NCBI GenBank assembly: GCA_004299705.1
Contig: SCQS01000055.1
Location: forward strand, 48,225 to 112,224
DNA length: 64,000 bases
From: Rhodanobacteraceae bacterium
GTDB lineage: Bacteria; Pseudomonadota; Gammaproteobacteria; Xanthomonadales; Rhodanobacteraceae
Direction of reading: 5' to 3'
Shown: positions 1-8,638 of the stretch, in pieces
Layout: the number at the start of each line of letters is the position of its first letter
Numbering within the stretch: position 1 is the stretch's first letter
The notes under the pieces: generated by a model
Told to the model about the DNA's origin: nothing
What the model saw: the letters and a program-made list of their open reading frames with translations, nothing else
Database searches by the model: none
Program-made: the position numbers and the translations under genes

Positions 1-527
1 ACGAGCTTCGGCTGGTGCGGCGGTGCCCACAACTGCGCGAGTTTCAGGGTTTCCAGCGTGGGGTCGCGGCGCAACCATGGCTCCAGCAGCGACGCCGCCG
101 GCGAACTCAAGTCCTCGACCCGCTGTTGCAACTGTGCGCGCAGATACGCCGCATCGAAACGGTGCGTGTCCAGCGTGGGCGACAACAGGTAGCGGTACGG
201 CAACAACGCCGACGCGATCTGCGCAAGATCGTGGCTGCCATTGGCGACATGCGTGAAAGCGGGATCGTGTGCAAGTGCAGCGTCGAGTCCGCGCGAAAGA
301 TCGGCGAGCTGCGCGTCGGGCGCGCCGGAAATCGCCAGCAGCAACAGGCGCGATCCGGGGCCTTTGCCGATCTCGTCCAGCAGCAATTTCTGGTCCGCGG
401 TGCGTGCCGGCGGCACGAAATCACGCAGGTCGGAACTGATCTTCAGTTGCCGCGCAACGCCCCAACCCAACGCGGCGACCAGCACGAGCCAGACGAACCA
501 GATCGCGACGCGCACGCCGTCCCTCAC
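1..527 (-). CDS. MMPL/RND-type exporter of the aryl-polyene locus, N-terminal part
   Basis: The frame begins with a GTG at 527 and stays open past the window edge, so about 175 N-terminal residues are present. It opens with a transmembrane helix (VAIWFVWLVLVAALGW), followed by a periplasmic stretch with KISSDLRDFVPP, typical of the N-terminus of MMPL-family exporters. In aryl-polyene clusters such a protein is thought to move the polyene lipid or its precursor across the inner membrane. It lies downstream of a LolA-like gene and an acyltransferase on the same strand, which is the order known from these clusters. The function is inferred from family and context; only the first helix and part of the first periplasmic domain are seen. 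Confidence 0.75.
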   Translation of the reverse strand, partial: MRDGVRVAIWFVWLVLVAALGWGVARQLKISSDLRDFVPPARTADQKLLLDEIGKGPGSRLLLLAISGAPDAQLADLSRGLDAALAHDPAFTHVANGSHDLAQIASALLPYRYLLSPTLDTHRFDAAYLRAQLQQRVEDLSSPAASLLEPWLRRDPTLETLKLAQLWAPPHQPKL

Positions 528-643
528 CCCGGCCGCCCACTGCAGTCAACCTGGAACAAAGCATCTCTCCCAAAGCACTTCCTGATTGGCGCTGTATGTT
601 CGCATGATCTTTCGCGCGCAATGAATGGGAAAACCCAAAAACC

Positions 644-726
644 TTTTGGACGCGGATTTGCGCGGATGGACACGGATCAGATGAAAAATCCGCTTTGATC
701 CGTGTTGATCCGTGTCAAACGCTTTT
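644..726. repeat. Dispersed inverted repeat, family C (copy 1)
   Basis: The 247-bp gap between the MMPL start and the LolA-like gene holds an imperfect inverted repeat built on GGACACGGATCA and TGATCCGTGT, flanked by runs of T. Related copies lie at 5820-5900 and 37921-38002. It looks like a short intergenic palindromic element; no gene is seen in it. Confidence 0.6.
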
Positions 727-774
727 CCGATCCACGCCATTTTCTGCGAAGCGCAATGGAACCTTGAGGGATGC

Positions 775-1413
775 TCACTGGTTCCGGCAACGCGCCGCCA
801 GCGCCGACTCCAACGGCGCAACGCTTTGCAAACCCTGCTTCGCCATCGCGCCGACCAACGTGATGCTGGTATCGCCGTTGGCGTCGGTCATCGTGAGGCA
901 GCGCGGCGCCTCGGTGCGGCCGTCGATCACGATCGAGGCAAGCTGGCGCTTGAGCTGGTCGGTGCGCGGGACGAGCGTGATCACCCAATGCGCCTGGCTG
1001 CCCTGCGCCGACAACGCGAAGTCGTTTTCCAGCGCCGCCAGGTCGCCGCCCAGCAGGGCGCGGAATCCGGCCAGCATGGCTCCGGCCTGCGGTGCGCGCG
1101 CCAGCGGCATCCGGTGCACCTCGCCGCTGCCACGCTGCACCGACAACTCGCCATCGCCGAGCTGCGCGGTTTCCTTGAACGGTTTGTCGATGTCGCGCTG
1201 CATGCGATCGCCACCCAGCCAGCGCAACGTTCCCGACACCACCAACGGGCGATCGAGCATGCCGCGATAACTCACCTGGATGAAGGGCGTGGACACCGGC
1301 GGGGCCTTCGCCAGCTTCGCCAGCAGCGATTCGGCCAGCGTGGGCGCGGCGGCCAGCGCGGCGGTCGCCGTCAACGCCAGACATGCCACCGCGAGCCTAC
1401 GCAGCGCGCGCAT
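775..1413 (-). CDS. LolA-like outer-membrane lipoprotein carrier of the aryl-polyene locus
   Basis: Encodes 212 residues with a cleavable signal peptide (MRALRRLAVACLALTATAALA). The mature part resembles LolA-related proteins (DUF6702/LolA-like), with the motif SGTLRWLGGDRMQRDI and a beta-rich body. Such proteins sit next to the MMPL exporter in aryl-polyene clusters and probably carry the hydrophobic product through the periplasm. The ATG at 1413 overlaps the end of the upstream acyltransferase gene by 17 bp, which implies one operon. A longer reading frame starting at 1551 lacks a signal peptide at its start and runs into the acyltransferase gene, so the shorter start is preferred. Confidence 0.75.
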   Translation of the reverse strand: MRALRRLAVACLALTATAALAAAPTLAESLLAKLAKAPPVSTPFIQVSYRGMLDRPLVVSGTLRWLGGDRMQRDIDKPFKETAQLGDGELSVQRGSGEVHRMPLARAPQAGAMLAGFRALLGGDLAALENDFALSAQGSQAHWVITLVPRTDQLKRQLASIVIDGRTEAPRCLTMTDANGDTSITLVGAMAKQGLQSVAPLESALAARCRNQ

Positions 1414-2395
1414 GTCCCACCGCCACCTGCGCCACGGGCGGCATCTCGGCCATGGGTTGCGGTTGCCAGAAATCATAGAAATTGAACCAGTTGAAGGGGG
1501 CGTCGCGCAGGTGGTGTTCCAGCCGCGCGGCGTAGTGGCGGATGTGGGCATCGAGCGCGGCGGCGCGACCCGTGCGGGGCAGTTGCACCGACTCGGCCAG
1601 GGTTTCGAAAACCAGGTCGTAACGGTTGCCGCCGCGATACATGCCGAGGCACAGCACCACCGGCACTTCCAGCAAGGCGGCGATTTGCCAGGGCGCGGTC
1701 GGAAACGGCGCCTTGCTGCCCAGGAACGGCACCTCGCGCATCAGTTCATGCGGTCGGCCGCGGTCGCCCAGCAGCGTGATCATGGCGCCCTCGCGCGCCG
1801 CTTCGGACAAGGCCAGCACGATGTCCATGCCGCCGCGCGCGGTGTCGATCACGCTGTCGGCCAGTTCCGGTGCCAGCGACTCCAGCAGCGCGGTCAGCGC
1901 CGGCGTCTTGCTCTTGTCCATCACCAGCTTGACCTTGCAATCGGGCCGGCGCGTGGCCAGCACCCGCAGCACCTCGAAACTGCCGACGTGCGCACCCAGC
2001 AACAACACGCCCTTGCCGCGGTCGAGCTGGCGGTGCAGTTCATCCACCCCGCGCGTGGTGACGCGGAATCCGTCGATGCCGCGCGCCAGCAGAAACACGC
2101 GATCCAGGATGGTCGAGGCAAACGCATGGATCAGGCGCATCACCTGCCTAGCACTGCCCGACCTGCCTGAGAGCCGCCGGAAATAATCGCGCGACGCGCG
2201 ACGCTCCGGACCACGCCGGAGATAGAAGTACAACGTGATCGGATACAGGAACAACCGCGCGAAACCGCGCCCGAAATGCAGCCCGATGAAACGGATCAGC
2301 CAGATCGCGAACCAGCCGCCGGCCTCGGGACGTTCCAGCCAGTGTTCGCTTGCCGGTTGTTCGACGGTTCCGTTTGCAGGATTCTGCGCGCTCAT
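1397..2395 (-). CDS. LpxL/HtrB-family lipid acyltransferase (aryl-polyene locus)
   Basis: Encodes 332 residues of the lysophospholipid acyltransferase (LABLAT) superfamily. The catalytic HX4(D/E) motif is visible as HVGSFE, within GVLLLGAHVGSFEVLRV, and an amphipathic or membrane-associated N-terminal segment (FARLFLYPITLYFYL) precedes it. In aryl-polyene clusters this enzyme is thought to attach a fatty acyl or polyene chain to the lipid anchor. I chose ATG 2395 (MSAQNPANG); an upstream start at 2500 would add residues of unlikely composition. It overlaps the LolA-like gene downstream and follows the dehydratase gene after about 60 bp. Confidence 0.8.
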   Translation of the reverse strand: MSAQNPANGTVEQPASEHWLERPEAGGWFAIWLIRFIGLHFGRGFARLFLYPITLYFYLRRGPERRASRDYFRRLSGRSGSARQVMRLIHAFASTILDRVFLLARGIDGFRVTTRGVDELHRQLDRGKGVLLLGAHVGSFEVLRVLATRRPDCKVKLVMDKSKTPALTALLESLAPELADSVIDTARGGMDIVLALSEAAREGAMITLLGDRGRPHELMREVPFLGSKAPFPTAPWQIAALLEVPVVLCLGMYRGGNRYDLVFETLAESVQLPRTGRAAALDAHIRHYAARLEHHLRDAPFNWFNFYDFWQPQPMAEMPPVAQVAVGHARAA

Positions 2396-2453
2396 CGAGC
2401 GTACCTTCGCTTGGTCATGCTTCCCTTCCCCTGTGGTTGTGATTGAAAACGGC

Positions 2454-2753
2454 TCACGTGCGTGCTGCCCCCAACGTTCCGCGTGCAAGCAGCGCGCCAT
2501 CCGCGCGTCTCACCTCGAAGCGCACGCGCGCGTCTTCGTCATGCAGCGCAATCACGGCATCCTCGCCCGGCCGCAAAGGCTGCAGGAACTTTGCGTCGAG
2601 CCTGCCAACCGCGACGCCACGCCAGGCTTTCCACGCCGCGGCGACGCGTTCCAGCAACACCACGCCCGGCACCAGCGGATCGCCCGGGAAATGCCCCGGC
2701 AACGCGGGGTGATCCGGCGCGACGCGCAGCCGAACCGCATGGGTTGCGCTCAT
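2454..2753 (-). CDS. ApeI-like 3-hydroxyacyl-ACP dehydratase
   Basis: A 99-residue single hotdog domain containing HPALPGHFPGDPLVPGVVLL, the FabZ/FabA-like active-site helix region with the typical HFPG.P.VPGV pattern. It matches the small dehydratases of aryl-polyene biosynthesis, which remove water from the growing polyene chain on an acyl carrier protein. Its ATG overlaps the stop codon of the upstream membrane protein gene (ATGA), so the two are translationally coupled. The substrate is assigned by context. Confidence 0.8.
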   Translation of the reverse strand: MSATHAVRLRVAPDHPALPGHFPGDPLVPGVVLLERVAAAWKAWRGVAVGRLDAKFLQPLRPGEDAVIALHDEDARVRFEVRRADGALLARGTLGAART

Positions 2754-3478
2754 GCCGTGCCGTCCTCGCCACGCATCAGCGCGGGCCAGCGCCGGGCGAT
2801 CTGGGTCACGAAACGCCTGGCGCTCGGATGCGGGATGTCGCGCAGGTACCAGCGTCGGAACAGGTACTCGCCCGCGAACGCCGCCACCAACACCAGCCAG
2901 CAACCGACCTCGGGATACCAGGCCAACAGCCAGCCCGGCAAACCCGCGGGAAGCGCGACGCCCAACGTCGCCAGCCAGCCGCCCGGTCGCACCAGCAACG
3001 CGATCGCCAATGACAGGCAGGCCATCGCGCCGAGCAGCAAGGCCCAGAACAGCGTGACGCCGCGCGCATAACCGTGCACGCCGGGTAGCGCCAAACGCGC
3101 ATCGCCTTCGATCACGCGGATGAAGCGCGCGATCAACGGTTCTTCGCCGCGCCGCAGGGTGCGCGCGAACAACCACGCCGCCGCGACCAGGAACACCACC
3201 GGCAGCGCCATCAAGGCCAGTTCCGGATTGCCCATGCCGGCAGGCACCAGCAGCAATGCCGCCAAGCCCAGCCACACGGCCAGCGCGACCATGCTGTGCC
3301 GGCGCCATACCCGCGGCAACCACGCGAACAGCAGCAACAGTGCCGCCGCGAGGCTCAACGCGTGCCGCTGCGTGAGGCCGCCGATCAGTGCCAGCGCCGC
3401 GCAAGCCACCAGCGCAAGCCCGAACCACGGTACTCGCGTGGCGGCGTGACGCACAGGGTTGGCGGGTGTGGCGGACAT
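2750..3478 (-). CDS. COG4648-type integral membrane protein of the aryl-polyene locus
   Basis: Encodes 242 residues with about seven hydrophobic helices, among them WFGLALVACAALALIGGLT and FWALLLGAMACLSLAIALLV. Proteins of this type (COG4648, predicted membrane protein) recur in aryl-polyene clusters; no biochemical role is established. A more 5-prime start at 3940 lies inside the divergent flavoenzyme gene and is rejected; ATG 3478 places the start in the divergent intergenic region. It begins the minus-strand operon toward the exporter, coupled to the dehydratase by a 4-base overlap. Confidence 0.75.
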   Translation of the reverse strand: MSATPANPVRHAATRVPWFGLALVACAALALIGGLTQRHALSLAAALLLLFAWLPRVWRRHSMVALAVWLGLAALLLVPAGMGNPELALMALPVVFLVAAAWLFARTLRRGEEPLIARFIRVIEGDARLALPGVHGYARGVTLFWALLLGAMACLSLAIALLVRPGGWLATLGVALPAGLPGWLLAWYPEVGCWLVLVAAFAGEYLFRRWYLRDIPHPSARRFVTQIARRWPALMRGEDGTA

Positions 3479-3565
3479 CAAGGCTATCGAAGGTGGGTAA
3501 CGTGCGAGTCTATATGATAGGTGGTCAACCCGACGGCGCCTGAACCGGCGCGGGAGCCTTGCCAA

Positions 3566-4885
3566 GTGAACGGAAGCCGCCAACCCATCCCCTTCGACTG
3601 CGACGTGCTGGTGGTCGGCGGCGGCCCGGGCGGCTCCACCATTTCGGCCCTGCTGGCGCGACGCGGCTGGCGGGTGACGCTGCTGGAAAAGGCCAGCCAC
3701 CCGCGTTTCCACATCGGCGAATCGTTGCTGCCCGCCAACATGCCGATCTTCGAGGAACTCGGCGCGCTGGAAAAACTGCGCGCGCTGGGGCGCCTGAAGC
3801 TCGGCGCGGATTTCCCGCGTGCCGACGGCAGCTATTACACCTTCCGCTTCGACCGCGCGCTGGGCGACACCCCGCCCTGGTCGTTCCAGGTCAAGCGCGA
3901 AGACATGGACCAAATGCTGTTTGAACACGCCCGCGAGCACGGCGTGGACGCGCGCGAGCGGGTTACGGTCGAAGGCGTGGCGTTCGACTTCGACGGCGTC
4001 ACCGCGCAGCTCGACGCGCAGGGGACGAAGTCGCGGCTGCGCGCGCGTTATCTCGTCGACGCCTCGGGCCGCGACACCTTACTCGGCAAGCAGATGAAGC
4101 TGGTGCAGCGCAGCGAGCAGCACCAGAGCGCCGCGCTGTTCGCGCACTACTCGGGCGTCGCCTACAACCCGGACGATCCCGGCGGCAACATCATCAGCGT
4201 CAACCGCTTCGAGCACGGCTGGGCCTGGTTCATCCCGCTGCCCGACGGCACCACCAGCGTCGGTTGCGTGTGCAAACCGGGCTACCTGAAAACCCGGCAA
4301 GGCGCCAGCAACGAAGACTTCATGGCGCGCACGCTCGCGATCGTGCCGGGCGCCGCACGCCGCATGGTGAACGCCGAACGCGTCTCGCCGATCCGCTTCA
4401 CCGGAAATTATTCCTATGCGTGCACGCGCATGGCCGGGCCGCGCTGGATCCTGATCGGCGATGCCTGGGCGTTCCTCGACCCGGTGTTTTCCTCGGGCGT
4501 GTTCCTGGCGATGTATTCCGCGCGCCGCGCCTGCGACGTCGTCGATGGCGCCCTGCGCGAACCCGCGCGCGAACCTGCTTTGCAGAAAGTCTACGCAAAA
4601 CACCTGCGCCGAGGCTACGCGCGTTTCGCCTGGTTCATCTGTCGCTTCAACTCGCCGGTGATGAAGGCGTTGTTCGCCGACCCGCGCAACGTGATGCAGG
4701 TGGAGCAGGGCGTGATTTCGATGCTGGCCGGCGACGTGTTCGACAACAAGCGGGTGCTGTCCAAGCTGCACATCTTCAAGACCATCTACGCGATCGCATC
4801 AATCATGAACCTGCGCCGCTGGGCCGCGGAGCGCATCGACCGCCGTCGCCAGAACCGGATGCAGGTGGCGGCGGGCGCGGAATGA
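3566..4885 (+). CDS. FAD-dependent halogenase-like oxidoreductase
   Basis: A flavoprotein of the tryptophan-halogenase/geranylgeranyl-reductase type. Residues near the N-terminus show the dinucleotide-binding GGGPGGS motif and HIGESLLP. GWAWFIPLPDG carries the WxWxIP signature of flavin-dependent halogenases, and ILIGDAWAFLDPVFSSG is the second FAD-contact motif. A Lys in RLKLGADF may correspond to the halogenase catalytic lysine. Related genes occur in xanthomonadin/aryl-polyene clusters, where polyenes can be brominated; whether this one halogenates is inference. I prefer GTG 3566, with GGGAG nine bases upstream, over GTG 3521, which has no ribosome site; the start is not certain. It is divergent from the COG4648 operon and coupled to the next gene by ATGA. 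Confidence 0.75.
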   Translation: MNGSRQPIPFDCDVLVVGGGPGGSTISALLARRGWRVTLLEKASHPRFHIGESLLPANMPIFEELGALEKLRALGRLKLGADFPRADGSYYTFRFDRALGDTPPWSFQVKREDMDQMLFEHAREHGVDARERVTVEGVAFDFDGVTAQLDAQGTKSRLRARYLVDASGRDTLLGKQMKLVQRSEQHQSAALFAHYSGVAYNPDDPGGNIISVNRFEHGWAWFIPLPDGTTSVGCVCKPGYLKTRQGASNEDFMARTLAIVPGAARRMVNAERVSPIRFTGNYSYACTRMAGPRWILIGDAWAFLDPVFSSGVFLAMYSARRACDVVDGALREPAREPALQKVYAKHLRRGYARFAWFICRFNSPVMKALFADPRNVMQVEQGVISMLAGDVFDNKRVLSKLHIFKTIYAIASIMNLRRWAAERIDRRRQNRMQVAAGAE

Positions 4886-5754
4886 TGGATACGCGCCATG
4901 CCGCAAGCGGCCCCGTCGAACTGCGCCTCGATACGCCCGGCGGCGAACTCGCCGCACTGCAATGGGGCGATGCCGAGGCGCCGCCATTGCTGGCACTGCA
5001 CGGCTGGCTCGACAACGCCGCTGGTTTCACGCGTTTGGCACCCTTGCTGGCGGCACGGCGACGCGTGATCGCGCTGGACCTGCCCGGCCACGGTCATTCC
5101 GCGCACGCGCCGGAACGCGCACGCCGCTACCACATCGTCGACCAGGTCGACGCCGTGCTGGACGCAGCCGACGCGCTGGGTTTCAAACGTTTCGACCTGC
5201 TCGGGCATTCGCTGGGTGCCGGTATTGCTTCGTTGACCGCGGCGGCTGCGCCCGCGCGCATCGACAAACTCGCGCTGATCGAGGGCCTGGGGCCACTAGC
5301 CGACGACGGCTCGCAAACCCTCGTCCGCTGGCGCGACGCGCACGCACAACACGCCGCATCCCGCCGCACACCGCGCGTATTCCCCACCATCGATGCGGCC
5401 GTGGCCGCGCGCGTGGCAGCGGGTGGACTCGATGCCGACGACGCCCGCCCGCTGGTGGAACGCAACCTGCGTGAGGTCGCCGGCGGTCACGCCTGGCGCA
5501 GCGACGCGCGCCTGCGCCTCACCACGCCGCTGCGTATCGAGGAAATGCAATTGCGCAAGCTGCTGGCCGGGATCGAGGCGCCGACCCTGTTGCTGCTCGC
5601 CGCACCCGCGACACCCTACCTGCCGACGCCGCTGATGGACGCACGCGCCGCCTGCGTCGCCGACATCCGCACCGAACACATCGCCGGCCCGCACCACCTG
5701 CACATCCGGCACCCGCGGCAAACCGCCACGCACATCCTGGACTTCCTCGGCTGA
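4882..5754 (+). CDS. Alpha/beta-hydrolase
   Basis: Encodes 290 residues with the alpha/beta-hydrolase fold. The oxyanion region LLALHGWLDNAAGF is followed by DLPGHGHSAHAP, the nucleophile elbow LLGHSLGAG (Ser), and a late HHLHIRHP that supplies the catalytic His. The ATG at 4882 overlaps the stop codon of the halogenase-like gene, so both are made from one transcript. The substrate is unknown; co-transcription suggests a role in polyene maturation or release, but it could equally be a general esterase. Confidence 0.8.
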   Translation: MMDTRHAASGPVELRLDTPGGELAALQWGDAEAPPLLALHGWLDNAAGFTRLAPLLAARRRVIALDLPGHGHSAHAPERARRYHIVDQVDAVLDAADALGFKRFDLLGHSLGAGIASLTAAAAPARIDKLALIEGLGPLADDGSQTLVRWRDAHAQHAASRRTPRVFPTIDAAVAARVAAGGLDADDARPLVERNLREVAGGHAWRSDARLRLTTPLRIEEMQLRKLLAGIEAPTLLLLAAPATPYLPTPLMDARAACVADIRTEHIAGPHHLHIRHPRQTATHILDFLG

Positions 5755-5819
5755 CGTCCCTCGCGGTATCGGATGGCGGACTGTATCCGGCCCTATTGGC
5801 CGGCGGTTTCTCCGCTTTT

Positions 5820-5900
5820 CCCAAAAGCTTTGACTCGGATCAACACGGACACAGCAACAGTTCCTGCTCTATCCGCTTTGATCCGTGTCCAAACCGCTGT
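5820..5900. repeat. Dispersed inverted repeat, family C (copy 2)
   Basis: Between the convergent hydrolase and GGDEF-EAL genes. It carries GATCAACACGGACAC and TGATCCGTGTCC in inverted arrangement, matching the elements at 644-726 and 37921-38002. Confidence 0.55.
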
Positions 5901-5946
5901 TTGCTTCCTGTTGGGTTTCCACCGATGAAGCCGGCGTCAGCCCAAC

Positions 5947-7209
5947 CTATGCGCTGACGTCGGGGGCGGCGGCCACGCCATACCTGGCCACGAAATCGGC
6001 GGCGGGTTCCGGCTTGCCAAGGTAAAACCCCTGCCCGAAATCGCATCCCGTCTCCTGCAGCAGGCGTTGCGTGGCCGCATCCTCGATGCCTTCCGCGGTG
6101 GCTTCCAGACCGAGGTGATGCGCGAAGCGGACGATGGCTTCAACCAGCTTGGCCATGCGCGCATCGGTCGCCACGTGCGCGACCAGTGACTTGTCGATCT
6201 TCAGTTCCGAGGCGGGGAACTTGCTTAAATAGGTGATCGACGCGTAACCGATGCCGAAATCGTCGATCGCGATGCGCACGCCGTGGTCGCGCAATTTGCA
6301 GAGCACGCGCACCACCGCATCCATATCGCCGGCCAGCGCGGTTTCGGTGACCTCCGCGACGATCGTCTCCGGCGGCACGCCCCATATGCTCAGCGCATCC
6401 AGCAGTTGTTCGGCTACACCACCGTGGGAAAGCGTCCGCGGCGACAGATTGATGGCGACACGGAACCCCGGCAAACCGCGCAATGCGGAGACGTAGCGCA
6501 ACGTCGCGTGGATGCTCCAGCGCGTCAACGGCGCGATCAGGTCGTTCTGCTCCGCGAACGGCACGAAGTCGTCCGGGCTGACCTGGCCCAGCGTGCGGCT
6601 GGTCCAGCGCGCCAGCGATTCGACCCCCACCGCGCGCGCCTGGGCGAGGTTCCAGATCGGCTGGAAGAACGTGGCCAGCCGGTTGGCGTCGATGCTGTCA
6701 CGCAACTCGTAGTAATCAATGTTCGTGCGCACATCCAGCGCATCGTGGAACGCGAAGCGCTCGCCGCGCCGCAGCGCGCCGTCCGCCGCCACGTGCGCGC
6801 TTCGCCACAACGCGTCCGCGTCGGAACCATCCTGCGGAAACAACGCGACACCCATCACCGCGCGCGTCTGCCACGGCGGCATCCCGGACGCCACGCTGTG
6901 GGATTGCTCGAATTGCGCCATCAAGCCGGCCGCGGCCAGCAGGGCATTGTTGCGACCACTCAAGCCCGGCAACACGGCCACGAAGGTTTCGTCGCCGGAC
7001 TGGAACACGACATCCATCGGCCGCAGCGATTCGCGGATCAACTTGCCGACGCTGACCTCGGCCTGCTCGCCGTACTCGCTGCCAAAGCGGAGGGCGAGCT
7101 GGCGCAGGCCGCGGACGTGCACGACCGCCACCGCGAAACCGCCCGCGCCCGCATCGCTGGCGGCAATCTGGCGCACGATCGCGGCCTGGATCGCATCACG
7201 GTTCAACAT
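5947..7209 (-). CDS. Degenerate GGDEF plus intact EAL domain protein
   Basis: Encodes 420 residues with no membrane segment. Residues 1-160 form a GGDEF-like domain whose signature is reduced to SGDETF (71-76), so cyclase activity is not expected. Residues 165-410 form an EAL domain with the catalytic set visible: E197 in ESL, N254, E286/E289 in EVTE, DD 316-317 in DDFGIGY, K337 in KID, E374 in AEGIE and Q393. It should be a cytoplasmic cyclic-di-GMP phosphodiesterase, the GGDEF part perhaps binding GTP or serving as a dimer module. ATG 7209 follows the HD-GYP gene by 16 bases, so the two are probably co-transcribed. Confidence 0.85.
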   Translation of the reverse strand: MLNRDAIQAAIVRQIAASDAGAGGFAVAVVHVRGLRQLALRFGSEYGEQAEVSVGKLIRESLRPMDVVFQSGDETFVAVLPGLSGRNNALLAAAGLMAQFEQSHSVASGMPPWQTRAVMGVALFPQDGSDADALWRSAHVAADGALRRGERFAFHDALDVRTNIDYYELRDSIDANRLATFFQPIWNLAQARAVGVESLARWTSRTLGQVSPDDFVPFAEQNDLIAPLTRWSIHATLRYVSALRGLPGFRVAINLSPRTLSHGGVAEQLLDALSIWGVPPETIVAEVTETALAGDMDAVVRVLCKLRDHGVRIAIDDFGIGYASITYLSKFPASELKIDKSLVAHVATDARMAKLVEAIVRFAHHLGLEATAEGIEDAATQRLLQETGCDFGQGFYLGKPEPAADFVARYGVAAAPDVSA

Positions 7210-7225
7210 GCTGTGTGCACCATCC

Positions 7226-8452
7226 TCATAGGTTGGCGAGATAGCCCGCGGTGTCGATGGGATACTGGTCGACCGCGAGGGTGCGCCTGATCTCCACCGT
7301 GTCGCCATCCACGGTCTGGTCCAGCAGGTTGAACACGCGGAAATCCCCCAGCGGTTGCTTGTCCGGCGTGCTCACCACCAACACCGTCGGGCGCAACCGG
7401 CGCACGTGGTTCTGCTCCAGCACCACCGCGATTTCGCCGGTGCTCAGCTCGACGCGCGATCCGGTGGGATACACGCCCAGGCACACCTGGAACTGTTCGA
7501 CCAGCTCGGCCTGGTACAACGCGCCACGCGCCCGGTAAATGGCCTGCAGCGCCGCGTGCCGCGACACCGGCGCCTGGTAAGGGCGGGCACTGCACATCGC
7601 GTCGTAGGAATCGATGATCGCGAGCATGCGGCCCGCCATCGGAATCGTGTCGTCGAGCAGGCGATCGGGATAGCCGCTGCCGTCGTAGCGCTCGTGGTGC
7701 GTGCGCAGCACGTCCAGCACGTCGGGGTCGTCCACGCCACCCGACCTGGCGATGTCGACGCCGTGCTCGACGTGGCTGCGTACCAGTTCGGTTTCTTCCG
7801 GCGACAGAGGATTCGCGCTGCGCAGCAGCTCGGCGGGCAGGCGGGTCTTGCCAATGTCCATCAGCAGCCCCGCGGTGGCCAGGCTCAGGATGTTGCCTTC
7901 CAGCAAGCCCAGGTGGCGACCGAACGCCGCCGCCAGCGCGCCGCAGGCGATCGCGTGGCCATAGATGTAGTCGTCGTGCCGGCGCATGCCCTCCAGGAAC
8001 AGGAAGGCGTCCGCGCTGCGCAGCACGCTGGCGACCAGCGGGCGCACGACCTTCTCGACTTGTTCGACGGAAAGTTCCCGGCCACGGGTCACGTCGGCGT
8101 AGATCTGGTCGATGAGATCGGAGGTCGCGCGCAGGGCTTCGCGCGCCTTCGGGATTTCCTCCTCGATGCTCACCGTGTTGGCATAGGTCGTCACCGACAT
8201 GGGGCGGGCATCGCCGCCATCGCCGCGCGCCAGGGTCAACAACGGGCGCCGGCCGGGGTCGATTTCCCGGCGACGATCGATATACACGTAGCGGCAGAGT
8301 TCGCGCAGCGCGCGCAGATCGTCCTTGCTGCGTATCTCGAATCCCTGCAAGGGAAAGGGCGTGCCCACCCACGGCCGATCGAGCCTGCTGACGAACATGC
8401 CGACAGCGAGGCTGGCCGTGTCGATGCGAACTTCTTCGAGCTCCGTGGTCAT
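7226..8452 (-). CDS. DUF3391 and HD-GYP domain protein with altered HD motif
   Basis: Encodes 408 residues. Residues 8-130 match the DUF3391 N-terminal domain; residues 150-330 form an HD-GYP domain. The family signature HDxGK reads MDIGK here (198-202), so the first metal-ligand His of the HD pair is Met. The downstream HHERYDGSGYP (252-262) and an upstream His in IYGHA (165) are kept. HD-GYP proteins hydrolyse cyclic-di-GMP at a two- or three-metal centre; this substitution may reduce or alter activity. ATG 8452 was chosen over an in-frame TTG at 8464. It is the first gene of a two-gene cyclic-di-GMP operon. Confidence 0.85.
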   Translation of the reverse strand: MTTELEEVRIDTASLAVGMFVSRLDRPWVGTPFPLQGFEIRSKDDLRALRELCRYVYIDRRREIDPGRRPLLTLARGDGGDARPMSVTTYANTVSIEEEIPKAREALRATSDLIDQIYADVTRGRELSVEQVEKVVRPLVASVLRSADAFLFLEGMRRHDDYIYGHAIACGALAAAFGRHLGLLEGNILSLATAGLLMDIGKTRLPAELLRSANPLSPEETELVRSHVEHGVDIARSGGVDDPDVLDVLRTHHERYDGSGYPDRLLDDTIPMAGRMLAIIDSYDAMCSARPYQAPVSRHAALQAIYRARGALYQAELVEQFQVCLGVYPTGSRVELSTGEIAVVLEQNHVRRLRPTVLVVSTPDKQPLGDFRVFNLLDQTVDGDTVEIRRTLAVDQYPIDTAGYLANL

Positions 8453-8638
8453 CAGGCCTGCCAACGCCCCCTGGTGTCACTGTCGTGCGAGGTCGGGATT
8501 AGTTTAATCCGCGCCGGCGGAAATCCGCATTACCGTCGATGATCGTTCCGGCGGACGAACGGCGTGTGCACGGGATGCGGCTACCCACCCGCACCCCACC
8601 CGCGTATGGTGGTGCGGTCAACACTTCGAGGACAGCCC

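Noticed and set aside
1280..2186. Long plus-strand frames over the acyltransferase and LolA genes
   Set aside because: Opposite-strand shadows with Arg/His/Gln-rich composition typical of high-GC DNA.
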